Both the position numbers and the translations under genes were made by a program. This document shows, piece after piece, positions 36,332 through 46,390 of a stretch of DNA of 64,000 nt (its first letter is position 1; every line of letters starts with the position of its first letter). The stretch is taken from contig BSBM01000179.1 in the NCBI GenBank assembly GCA_027924585.1, positions 11,942,501 through 12,006,500 of the forward strand. The letters are read 5' to 3'. The stretch comes from Larix kaempferi. Its lineage: Eukaryota > Streptophyta > Pinopsida > Pinales > Pinaceae. The notes under the pieces are model-generated. The model searched no databases. It had not been told where the DNA came from and saw only the letters and a program-made list of their open reading frames with translations.

Positions 36332-36676
36332 TGGTATTAGAGTTGAAAACAACTATTCGAATTGCAGCAGTAGCAGTTGCAGCAATTCCTTGAGCAGCTA
36401 TCTTTTATTGAGCACTAGAAGCCTCTGCGTTTCCACAGTAAATCCTGGTGCTATTGCCTTGAATTCACTAGAGCAATCCAGTGAGGTCTATCTAGGTGTG
36501 AAGGACCCAGTCACATGTGCTCAGTGTCCTAAGGAAGTGTTCAATTCGAATTGCAGCATATCTTCTTTTCATAATTCTCATTTGTTTTGCAGGAATCTCC
36601 CTCTTTCAGCTTTGAATTCTTCAGTATCATAGATCTCAAGTTGAATCCATTCAACTAATTCGAATGGAAGGAAAAA

Positions 36677-37640
36677 ATGGACATCTTATTGAAGTCGAAT
36701 ATTCTTTCCAGAGTGGTGAATGGATCTGCAGTTGAGCTGGTGTAGTAGAGAAATCCAAGTACTTAGACAAGCTTGATGAAGTAGTAGGACTGTTGCTACT
36801 TAGCATTTCTGAATATTTGCACTTTCATGTTATCAATTTGAAGACTCCAAAGGCGGTTTGGGACAAGCTCGAATCCCTCCTTTGCTAGAAATATGATTTG
36901 AAGGGGCATAAACTAGAAAATGAGCTCATCTCCTTGAGCCCAAGCAGTTTCGAAACTATCACTAAGTTTCTCAACAAATTCAAGAACTTGATTTCACAGT
37001 TGAAGAGGTATGGGGTTGAGAAGGAACGAAAACAACTCATCCTTGCCATCATGTCGAAGCTAGGCCCTGATTATTCAGTGTTTGTTTCGACCTTCCAGTC
37101 AGCAAAGTTGTCCATTCCAAAATGGAAATTCCCTTCGCTTGAAGACTTCATCCAATCTCTAACTCTTGAGGAGGAGAAGCTAGTGCACATGGGAGTGATA
37201 AAAGCCAAGTTGGATTCAGCTCTTGTAGCCACTAAGTCAAGGAGAGCGAATGGAAAAGGAAAACAAAAAAATTCTGATAGAAAGTCGAATGATACATAGC
37301 AGAAGGAGGCTTCCATACAGTCAGATGGAGCCTCGAATCCTAAGAAGGACAAGAAAGCTCAAAAGGGAAAATCCAAGTGAACATACTGTAATCGAGGATA
37401 TCACCTTGAGAGATCATGTATGAAGAATACCAGAGATATTATGGCTTCACTTCTTGAAAAAAATAATCTTCCAGTACCTGCATGTGCTAGAAAGAAAGAG
37501 AGTGAACCATCTGGATATGAGAACAAAGAGAGATGCCATTCCCTCATGGCAAGTGCATCAACTCAATCCTCCTTCATCATAGATTCTGGAGCATCAAGAC
37601 ACATGTTTTCCTCCAAGAATCTCTTCACTTGATTTGAAGC
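36677..37640 (+). pseudogene. copia-2 gag and protease
   Basis: The gag begins FEWKEKMDILL with a likely ATG at 36677. An early pair of stops follows near 36743. The conserved UBN2-type region is at 36898-37299 (HKLENELISLSPSSFETIT, AIMSKLGPDYSVFVSTF), close kin of copia-1 gag. The zinc knuckle near 37380 reads TYCNRGYHLERSC with its first Cys replaced by a TGA stop. The protease motif FIIDSGASRHMFSS lies near 37570. A TGA at 37630-37632 and others break the frame. Confidence 0.88.
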
Positions 37641-37659
37641 TACTATTGGACCATCCATT

Positions 37660-38772
37660 ATGTTGGGGAATGATTCCAAGGTCTCCTCTGAGGGGATTGG
37701 AAGAATCAAACTAGATCATGGAAACTTATCGGATGTACTCTATGTCCCCACTCTCACTGCTAATCTAATTTCAGTATATCAGATGACCCATACTGGAGAG
37801 ACCAAGAGGGTGATCTTCTCTCCAAATGAGGTTGAAATTCAGGACATGGTATCAGGTTCTACCATTTCAAAAGGTGTTGCAAATCATAAGTCGAAACTAT
37901 ATGAGTTCTCCCACTTCTTACCTCTCTCAAGGCAATCTGCTCTTCACACTCATGCCAATGAAGAGAGTATATTGTGGCATGAAATATTTGGGCATATGAA
38001 CTATAAATACTTGTAATACATGCATACTAAAGAGATGGTTGAAGGGCTTCCCAAGATCAAGTTTGCCAAGGGAAGCTGTCATGGTTGTTTGATTGTAAAG
38101 CATCCTGAAAATAATTTTGAGAAGGGGAAGGCAAGGAGAACCTCTCATCCTCTAGATCTGATTCATAGTAATGTTGCAAGGCCAATTTCTAGATCTATCT
38201 TTGAACAAGGAAAGCTACATTCTTACTTTTATTGATGATTACTCCATATTTACATGGGTATACTTTCTCAGATTAAAGTCAGAAGTAATTGGATTATTTA
38301 AGTTTTTCAAGTCTTTTGCAGAAAAATTTTCAGATAGAAAGACCAAGGCCATTCACACTGATACTGGAGGTGAGTACATCAAGGGTGACTTTCAAACCTT
38401 TTGTACTGAAAAGGGCATTGAGATGCAACATACTGTTCCCTATACACCACAACAGAATGGTGTAGCTGAAAGGAAGGACAGAACATTGAAAGAGATGGCC
38501 ACCTACATGCTAAACTCGAAAGGGTTGCACTCTAGTCTTTGGGCAGAAGCCATCAACTATGCCACCTATCTTCAGAATAGAGTTCCTCACAAAGGACTCA
38601 AATACATGACTCCTTTCGAAGCATGGATGGGATACAAAACTGATGTGTCTCATATTAGAGTGTTTGGATCCAGAGCATGGGCAAGGATTCTAGATGAGAA
38701 AAGGAGAGCCCTAGATCCACAAAGCAGAGAGTGTATCATGGTGGGTTATGCATTGAATGTAAAGGCCTACAA
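37660..38772 (+). pseudogene. copia-2 integrase, cut by a solo LTR
   Basis: It carries the pre-integrase motif LWHEIFGHMNYKYL, the Cys pair of the zinc module near 38075 (SCHGCLIVKHPEN), then LIHSNVARP, HTDTGGEYIKGD and NGVAERKDRTLKEM. The first catalytic Asp of the D,D,E triad (normally HSD) is Asn here. A TAA after NYKYL and a frame change near 38200 break the reading. The frame ends at KAYK, where the solo LTR starts, and the integrase tail continues at 40075. Confidence 0.88.
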
Positions 38773-40074
38773 GTGTCACATCCCCTCCCATCTATCCAAG
38801 GAAAGGAAGGGAACAAGATGGCAATCTCTGGGCCTTTGACATAAACTCAGCCAAATTCGTTAGATTCATAGACATAAATTCAAAGTGTGCAGATACAAAT
38901 TAAGCAAATATGCACAGCGGAATTAAAAACTCATCCACACACATATCATATGCATATAGTATATTGAAAACAGTCATCAATTTAAACATTGCAGAAGTAG
39001 ATACATAGACATAAAAAACACTTATCTTCATTGTGCAATTGTCCCAAACAACTAGCTATGTCGCTGCAACGTTCCACCCAACCATAGGCCAGTTGTGTTC
39101 ATCAATTCTCTCAACACAATTGCCACCCCCGAGCTTGGCATGATTCTTACAAGGAAAAGGGGACATTCAAGCTCACATACAACCAATTAATCATTTCAAT
39201 TGAGCCAAGCTAGTCCACAGCTGGGTTTATTAGGCTACACTTGAACCCTGGATGCTTGCACTCAAGATCAAGCCAAAGTAATGGATTTACCAACAGGATG
39301 GCCATGGGTTTTTCCCAAATAGTTTCCATCCAAAAACAAATTGTCGGAGGGGGAAAAACATTCACAGGGAGGAAAACGATTTCTCCCCAACTATCTAAAC
39401 ATTCAGCATCCAGAATGGTCTCTATGGATCTCCCATTCGATTCCCCTTCTTCCCCACTGGTACACAACACAAAAACGCCCTTCTCCCAACTGAGGATGAA
39501 GGAAAACACATAAATTACATGGAGAAAAACACCCAGGTAGCTCTAAACTCGCGAGGGAGAGAAACTGTTTGATGGATGATGGCTTGGGGAGAAATTCATG
39601 GCTCTTTTCTTGCCAAGGAAGCCAAACACGAATTTCCATGAAGGGTGGCTTTCCCATACCTGAATTTAGACAGGCATACCTCTCCATTCCCCAAGGCATT
39701 AACTACCTCAACCAACTCTTGAGAGAGTAAATGATTGGGTACAAAAGTCAACATGGGTAGTTGGGATTTTTATGGGTTCTCTCATTAACACTTGGCTTGA
39801 CTTGATTGTCTCAAGGGTTTGAATGTTTTTCCTCCCAATTACTTGTAAAATCATGCCCACATCTCTTGTTGCATTGCATAGCTAGTTGTGGGTATTTTAT
39901 TAAAATGCATATTTACATGATATTCGAATTTTCATTGTGCCTGGCTAGCACGTAAATCATATGCATCAATAAATCGATGGAGGGGCCTTGGCCTTGAGCT
40001 CCTCACCACAATTTTATAACAATATTACATCCTTTACATTTTTAATGCAATAGGGTCAAGATGGGGATGTGACA
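38773..40074. repeat. Solo LTR of a different retrotransposon
   Basis: It starts TGTCACATCCCC and ends GGGGATGTGACA, inverted ends typical of many plant gypsy LTRs. It is 1302 bp and flanked by a perfect 5-bp duplication ACAAG (38768-38772 and 40075-40079). It holds no coding sequence and no second copy, so an element was inserted and then reduced by recombination between its two LTRs. Orientation is not settled. Confidence 0.88.
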
Positions 40075-40589
40075 ACAAGCTTCTTGATCCTTCTACTATG
40101 ACCACATTCCTTGATAGGAGTGTACAGTTTGAGGAATGGACTCTTCATGATGTTCATCCAGTTGATTAAGAAAGCTTTCCTACCACACCTCCACTGCTTG
40201 ATGAGATCCAAGAGAGCGAATCTTCATCACATGACAGTTTAGATTCAGAGTATGATAGTGAAGATGGTGAAGAGTGAATGCTAGATCCAGATCCACAAGA
40301 ACCTGAAGATCTAAAACTTATCAGTGAAGATGAGCGAATGGAATATCCAAATCCAGAAGAACCTGATGATCTTACACTTGATTATCCTCCTCTTTGTAGA
40401 TGGGCATCCACTACTCTTAGATTTGCCGAAGATATTTTTGGAGATCCACTTGATCCGAGGAGGACTAGATCTGATTTTCAGAATGGAAGGTTTCATCCTT
40501 CTCACATTACTGATCCATTTCTTGCTAATAGATCATTCTTTGGTGGAGAATTCCACTTGCCATTTGGGGTGAGTGATGTACATGATTGA
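40075..40589 (+). pseudogene. copia-2 post-integrase linker, fused to 3' untranslated sequence
   Basis: The reading resumes as LLDPSTMTTFLDRSVQFEE, matching LLNMSTPKSFIERSVQFEE of copia-1. An acidic linker follows (DSEYDSEDGEE, DPDPQEPEDLKL), then DPRRTRSDFQNG, which in copia-1 lies just before RT (DTRRTRSQFETA). RT never starts: within about 60 bases the sequence becomes 3' untranslated, ending at TGA 40588. I infer one large deletion of RT and RNase H. Confidence 0.85.
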
Positions 40590-40749
40590 TCATCCTATCA
40601 CAGTCTATCTCGAGGGGGGGTTTCTTCCCACTGGGTTATCCCTCTTTCCTCACTTTGTTTATTTAGATTATTGTACGGGGTGACCTTTGGTCTCAGTTAC
40701 CAGGGCCCTACCATTTCAGTTGTTCCTCATAGTATAGCTTGTGGGGAGG

Positions 40750-40802
40750 TGTTGGAATATTCTCACCATCATTTTTGTATTTTGCATGCATGCATTTAAT
40801 TG
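40750..40802 (+). repeat. 3' LTR of copia-2, first piece
   Basis: It starts TGTTGGAATATTCTCACC after the purine tract GTGGGGAGG and is cut after 53 bp by the element at 40803. Confidence 0.88.
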
Positions 40803-41506
40803 TGTTAGGATATTCCTATACTCCATCCTAGTCCCACCAGTATTTTGATCATTTACATTTTCAGTCATGCATGCACTTTTAGGGTTTGCATGCATTCCAG
40901 TCATCAGTCCAGCACCTAGCTCTCATTTAGCCAACCCTCGAGAGCTTCTCACTGATCAGTTTTATCCCTCCAGTTGCTTATTGCACCCTTCTTCCTTGAT
41001 TTTAGGAAGCAACTCGCCCTTCTTCACCTACCAGTCTAGCTGTCTTCCGTTTATACTCAGTTACACTTAGTTACACTCAGTTACACTTAGTTACACTCAG
41101 TTACACTCAGTTACACCTACTAGACTCAGTTTGACTGATGGTTGACAGTTACTTGAGCATTGATGACTCCACTGATGATGATGAAGACTTCCAGTTGTGC
41201 TCCGATGATACTAGTTGTGATCCGATGACACTCCAGTGATCCTTTGATCACTCCATGAAGGCTAATTCGAATTGCCACCTTAGGCATTCGAATTCCTCAT
41301 GCATTGTACTATTTATTTGTCCATATTGTGATTAATTAACTAGTATGTGTGAAGTATTATTGCTTCTATCCGAGTTCTACTGTACCATATTATGTTGTTT
41401 CTCATTATATTGTATTGACCACTCTTCTTCTATTTTCTTGCTTAATCATAATCATTCTCTTGTGAGGTATACATCATCTCTTAGATCTGCTGTGAGGATT
41501 TTCACA
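40803..41506 (+). repeat. 5' LTR of the gag-only element
   Basis: It starts TGTTAGGATATTCCTA and ends TTCACA. A 10-bp tandem repeat (TCAGTTACAC/TTAGTTACAC) is present about six times at 41050-41115, more often than in the 3' copy. That accounts for the difference in LTR length. Confidence 0.9.
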
Positions 41507-41710
41507 TGGTATCAGAGCATGTTGAGAGTATTGTTTATCTCCATTCTTGAGAGTTTTTTGCAGGTTATTACCAAGATTTTGAGTGCAGCAGTTGCAGTAG
41601 TTTATGCATTTTTGCAACAGTAGTAGTTGTAGATATTCTCTATTGTTTTTGTAGGTCTTCTACAGCTTCAATGAATTCAGAAGAAATCCCTCCTCTTTCT
41701 CCACTCAACT

Positions 41711-42160
41711 ATGATGGATGGGAAACTGAAAATGATAGCATATTTGAAGAGCCATGATCTCTTTGACTGTTGTTTTGAAAGAGAGTTCGAATCTTCTGAA
41801 GAGACGATTGATTGGTTAAATAAAGGTGACAGAGCCTTTGGATCAATGATTGATGCTATGCATGAATGGATGTTATATAACCTCCCTGATTTTTCATCAC
41901 CAAAAGAGCTATGGGCTCACCTGGATGTAATATTTGGCAGACAAAATGAAGGGATTGGTCCAAACCCATTCGAAAGCAAGCAAAGTGATGCATTCGCTCC
42001 CCTTGATGGTCTCTCAGATCATGAACCAGTATCATCTCATATTGAAGTTGTTGAAAAAGAACTTGCAGATTCTCCACTCATGCTCCAACTTTCTTCTCTT
42101 TCTGTGCCAGCTCACACTCTAGATATTGCAGAAGATCCTAAATCCTCTCTTGCACCATAG
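41711..42160 (+). CDS. Gag N-terminal domain of the gag-only element
   Basis: 149 residues from ATG 41711; an earlier ATG at 41671 (EEIPPLSPLNYDGWE) reads in another frame and fits the usual copia gag start better, so a small frame shift is likely near 41710. The frame has KMIAYLKSHDLFDC, WLNKGDRAFGSMIDAMHEWM and SSPKELWAHLDVIFGRQNEG, the pattern of a copia gag N-terminus. It then loses the family pattern and ends without zinc knuckle or protease. It may bind element RNA, or may only be a relic; I cannot say whether it is translated. Confidence 0.6.
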   Translation: MMDGKLKMIAYLKSHDLFDCCFEREFESSEETIDWLNKGDRAFGSMIDAMHEWMLYNLPDFSSPKELWAHLDVIFGRQNEGIGPNPFESKQSDAFAPLDGLSDHEPVSSHIEVVEKELADSPLMLQLSSLSVPAHTLDIAEDPKSSLAP

Positions 42161-42289
42161 TCTGTGGGTTTGTATCATGATCACATGATTATTTCGAAGG
42201 TAAAATCAGCTATTGGAGGTAATGCATTTGCTCCTCTCAAGAAATCATCTCTTATTTACTACTATATGATCATTAGCACATGCTTTTAG

Positions 42290-42580
42290 AAGGTTATTGA
42301 AGAATATGGCCATTGCCACTCACTTGAGATAATTTCTCATGCATCCATTGGTTTTGATCTCACCTCTTATGGTTCAAAGGAGATCTCAAGAAACCATTGC
42401 CATTCGCTTGGGATAATTTATCATACATATGATAGTTTTGATCTCACCCCTGCTGGTTCAAAGGAGATCTCAAGAAACTATTCTTCAAGTCTTAAATCTA
42501 ATTTGGATTTCAAGCAATTATTATTTGATGGTTCTTTTTGGCATAATCTCACCCATGATGGTTCAAAGGAGAAGACAAAA
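42290..42580. repeat. Imperfect tandem repeat (about 95 bp) in the gag-only element
   Basis: The words CCATTGCCA, TCGCTTGGGATAATTT, TTTTGATCTCACC and GGTTCAAAGGAGATCTCAAG recur in the same order twice, and a third partial copy (CTCACCCATGATGGTTCAAA) follows near 42548. Confidence 0.8.
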
Positions 42581-42946
42581 GACTATCTGCATATTCATGA
42601 TTTTGATCCTACCTCAGCTAATTCAAATCACAGGTTCAAGGATCATCCTCATACTTTTGGATTTGTTCTCATCACATTCGATCTGAAGAGCAAGTACAAG
42701 CACATATTTTTTGAGCATGATCCACTTCTTCCCAAGAAGAATATACCTCTAGACATATGACCAAGCATCACACCTGCTTGAGTTTGGAGCATTTGTTTTT
42801 TTTGTGTGCCTTACAGTCTTTTTTTGAGGAGGGGGTATGTTTCCCATGAAATTTTCCCACTTCCTTGGTTTATTGACCGTTATTATTCATTGTATTGGGT
42901 GAACTTTGGTCTTAGTTACCAAGGCCTAGGATAGATTAAGGGGGGG

Positions 42947-43610
42947 TGTTAGGATATTCCTATACTCCATCCTAGTCCCATTAGTATTTTGATCATTTAC
43001 ATTTTCAGTCATGCATGCACTTTTAGGGTTTGCATGCATTCCATTCATTAGTCCAGCACCTAGCCCTTAGCTAGCCAGACCCCGAGAGCTTCTCACTGAT
43101 CAGTTTTAGCCCTCCAGTTGCTTAATGCGCCCTCTTTCCTTGATTTTAGGAAGCAACTTGCCCTTCTTCACCTACCAGTCTAGTTGTCTTCAGTTTATAC
43201 TTAGTTACACTCAGTTACACCTACCAGATTCAGTTTGACTGATGGTTGACAGTTGCTTTAGCATTGATGACTCCACTGATGATGATGAAGACTTCTAGTT
43301 GTGCTCCGATGATACTAGTTGTGCTCCGATGACACTCCAGTGATCCTTTGACCACTCCATGAAGGCTAATTTGAATTGCCACCTTAGGCATTCGAATTCC
43401 TCATGCATTGTACTATTTATTTGTCCATATTGTGATTAATTAACTAGTGTGTGTGAAGTATTATTGCTTCTATCTGAGTTCTACTATACCATATTATTCT
43501 GTTACTCATTATACTATATTGACCACTCTTCTTCTATTTTCTTGATTAATCATAATCATTCTCTTGTGAGGTATACATCATCTCTTAGATCTGCTGTGAG
43601 GACTTTCACA
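42947..43610 (+). repeat. 3' LTR of the gag-only element
   Basis: It starts TGTTAGGATATTCCTA directly after GGGGGG and ends TTCACA. It matches 40803-41506 apart from substitutions and fewer 10-bp repeats near 43200. Confidence 0.9.
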
Positions 43611-44315
43611 AATTATGCATGCATCTAGTCATCTGCATGCAATTGCATGCATCTAGTCATTAGTATGGAAGTCTCCCAACACCTAGTCCTTATTTTACAG
43701 CCCGCAGGAACCTGTTTCTACTCATTTTTATCCTTCCTAGCCACTGATGCGCCATTGCTTTCATCACTGAAGCACAAGTGTGCCTTATTCCACCTATTTA
43801 GGAGTTACTTCAGTTAGTTGGTTGGTTGATGACTCAGTTCCTTGATTTAGGGGATGATTGATCGGTTAACTTACTAAATCCCTTAGATAGGCACCTACTG
43901 AGACTAGTTGAGATCTACTGACTACTGACAGCTCCTCATGCGCCCACATTGGATTCTGCTTCCCTACATCAATGCCCATGCACTCAGTTAGACTCAATTA
44001 GACTCACTTGACTAACTATTTGACTTTTGTGACTACTGCAACTGGTTTGGATGATGTCTCTAATGCTATCCAAGCCACACTTTGAGGAGAATTTGAATGA
44101 CCCTAGAGGCATTCAAATCCATTTGATTGTATTTATTTATTATTCATTTTACAGAGTGTCAGCTTACAGCTGATGTATGATACAACATTTTTTCTCCATT
44201 TTATGTGTAATGAGTGATTATTGATTTAACATTTCTTCTTCTTCTTTCTACAATACATGAGTGAATTCTAGTGAGGTCTGCTATTACTGAGTGATCCTCA
44301 TCACAAAATATTACA
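43611..44315 (+). repeat. 3' LTR of copia-2, second piece
   Basis: Continues the LTR broken at 40802 and ends AAAATATTACA before the target duplication AAATC. It aligns with about 35630-36331. Confidence 0.9.
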
Positions 44316-44320
44316 AAATC

Positions 44321-44836
44321 CATCTCTATTTGAATGTACCTGTGCAAGCCATTGCATTTATTTAGGACCAAGTGTTGTTCGGAGTCTCTAATACCCAGTT
44401 TTGAGCATAGGGTATGGAACATGTTGGTAAAATCTGACATTGTGTTGTCTCTGTGCCGACGCAAAGTCGTCCAACTAGTGTACTGGTCATCATAATTTCT
44501 GACTGGGTATAATTCTTCATTGACGGCATCGAAAACATATGCTCAAGTGGGTTTTGTCATGTATATTTCAGACTCATCTCTTGCATGCCTCTCATAGTAA
44601 CCATCCCACGATTCTTTGATTTGGGGGAGGTATTTAAAGAGCGCGAATGTGATCTTTTCATTGTTGGAAAAATTTTGAATAGAAAAGTAACCCTCTAACA
44701 TATTTAACCATTTCTCCAAATCATATTCATCTATCTTGAGTTCAAATAAGGGAATTCCAAAGTTAACTTGTACCTTGAAGGTAGGCACACCTCCAAAATG
44801 GTTGCTCATTGAAGGTGCATCTGTCGCCACCAGCAT
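44321..44836 (-). pseudogene. gypsy-A gag N-terminal part
   Basis: From ATG 44836 on the minus strand the frame reads a gypsy gag (FGIPLFELKIDEYDLEKWLN, MLEGYFSIQNFSNNEKITFA, YLPQIKESWDGYY). A stop lies at 44543-44545, and the gag continues in the next open stretch to QIEMDF, where copia-2 begins. Across copia-2 it continues at 35594 as LNISSSRAAYQFD. Confidence 0.82.
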
Positions 44837-45072
44837 TGATCGAAGGATCTAGGTGAGATTATCCATCATCACATTCCTTTGTCACACGAGGGATTCCTCA
44901 AGCAACAACTTAATAGGATCTCATGCTCCATAATCTCTCTTCTCTTCTCTCACCATGTGAGGCTGCTTGGGACGACAAGAGTGGTTTTCCCCAAGCTCGA
45001 CTAGTTTGATACCCAACTCTCAATATTTAGATCTCATCGAGAACATGCACTTAGAAACCACAAGAGCATATT

Positions 45073-45084
45073 ACTCTGATACCA
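45073..45084 (-). other. Primer-binding site of gypsy-A
   Basis: On the minus strand TGGTATCAGAGT lies one base after the 5' LTR end and matches the initiator-Met tRNA complement except for the last base. Confidence 0.88.
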
Positions 45085-45085
45085 C

Positions 45086-45497
45086 TGATCTAGATTTATG
45101 TGAGAACGAAATGAAAGAACGTATATATATTCACATGCACATATATATTGCAAGAAACACAATGATATAGTAAACTCATATTATATTAAATGAATGAAAT
45201 AGAACAAACTGTAACATAAAAGAAACAAGAATGTTGGTAGCTATATCTTTGAGAAGAGATGTGGCGGCTATGCTCATTCATTATAAGCTGAATAAAAAAG
45301 GAGGTAGGAAGGGCCTATTTATCATAAGCATGATGATAAGAACCATAAACATCCAAAAAACCTAACCTTGGGAGATGAACCATCATAAGGTTTGTGGCTT
45401 CAAGGTGGTTAGTTGAGGAGTCAACCTCCTAGGGTCATAAATTTTTCATATGATTTATGTTTGGGGTGCTTGGTAGACCATTGGAAATATATATCCA
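45086..45497 (-). repeat. 5' LTR of gypsy-A, truncated
   Basis: The first 400 bp (plus-strand order) align with 31166-31550. At 45498 the match stops abruptly and a new sequence beginning TGTTTGACAG follows. About 190 bp of the LTR are missing and should lie beyond the far end of the inserted Tat-like element. Confidence 0.85.
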
Positions 45498-46390
45498 TGT
45501 TTGACAGACAATCTATCAAGTGTGGACTCAAGGCATGATCTCCCTAGCTCAACGCGAGTCTAGAACAAATAGGACAGAATATAATTCACTTTCCTAGATC
45601 GAATTAAGGATCAAGAAACTAGATACGTTTACCTTATAGATCGCTAATCCCTTTCTCCTTGAATGCTGCTCCAAACTTGACGATCTTCAAATTCGAGCTG
45701 CAAAACTTGTCAAAACAATAAGACAACGAAACAAGTAAAACGCATATATACAATAACAGATCTAAGCAAGCAGTCAAGCAGGTAAACTACACAAGATATC
45801 ATTAACACAATGAAATTTTGGTGGAAAGCAATTATATTACTGTATTGAAAGGGAAATACATAGGATAGAAAGATTACAACCATAGACTTGACGTAGCAAT
45901 CCTCATCCGATCTAACCAATGCCATATCCTCCCAAGGAAGTGTGAGTCTCCCAATAGATGAGTAGAGATCTCTCCTAAGGTAATTTCACCAGCATGTAGA
46001 CACTATAGACTTCCTCCCTTTGGAATGGGAGTGAGCTTCACTTATATACGACCAAGTGGATAGGGTAGGTTGATATATGGTAGGAGAGAGATAGGGGATC
46101 CTCCGAAGAGGTTAGGAACCGAGTGTTAGCTCTCCCAAAAGGTCAAGGATAAGGATCCATGTCATCTAGCTTCGAGAAAGGGCTCGAAGAAGCTATTTTT
46201 GTCCATTAACTGACATTGTCACAGGCTGCAAGAGGCCAACCTGCGATGTTGCAGGTTGCTTGAGGACAACCTGCAACGACCTCTCAAAACCTAGTATGAA
46301 TGGGTTTGTATCTATTCCAGATTAATAACTTAGTCAAGGAAACTTTAGGGATGATTACACTGAGTCTCATGATGGTAAGATTTTAGGTGT
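45498..46390 (-). repeat. Probable 3' LTR of the Tat-like element
   Basis: It begins TGTTTGACA exactly where the gypsy-A LTR is cut. On the minus strand a TATATAAG box is present near 46036, and a G-run (CTTTGGGGGG) near 46400 could be the polypurine tract. The second LTR is not in the window, so the inner boundary is uncertain. Confidence 0.45.

Larger units (their letters stand above)
40803..43610 (+). mobile_element. Small gag-only copia-like element nested in the 3' LTR of copia-2
   Basis: LTRs are 40803-41506 (704 bp) and 42947-43610 (664 bp). The primer site TGGTATCAGAGC is at 41507 and the purine tract AAGGGGGG just before 42947. The flanking 5-mers are AATTG and AATTA, a target duplication with one change. 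The 1.44-kb interior has a short gag and no pol, so it must use enzymes of another element. Its LTR is distantly similar to that of copia-2 (ATGCATGC words and CCAGCACCTAG). Confidence 0.9.
35595..44315 (+). mobile_element. Ty1/copia retrotransposon (copia-2) lacking RT and RNase H, itself invaded twice
   Basis: It is flanked by a perfect 5-bp duplication AAATC (35590-35594 and 44316-44320). The 5' LTR is 35595-36331, followed by TGGTATTAGAG (primer site). The 3' LTR starts at 40750 after GTGGGGAGG, is broken at 40803 by another element and resumes at 43611. Gag, protease and integrase are related to those of copia-1. After the integrase tail the sequence jumps to the 3' untranslated part, so RT and RNase H are missing. 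A solo LTR (38773-40074) also interrupts it. Confidence 0.93.
31166..45497 (-). mobile_element. Ty3/gypsy retrotransposon (gypsy-A), split by copia-2 and truncated
   Basis: It reads on the minus strand from a truncated 5' LTR (45086-45497) to a full 3' LTR (31166-31768). Domain order is gag, protease, RT, RNase H, integrase, which is the gypsy order. Copia-2 (35595-44315) sits inside gag: the 5-mer AAATC on both sides of copia-2 belongs to gypsy-A, and the gag reading resumes across it. All coding parts have stops. Most of the last third of the 5' LTR is missing because the Tat-like element begins at 45498. Confidence 0.88.
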
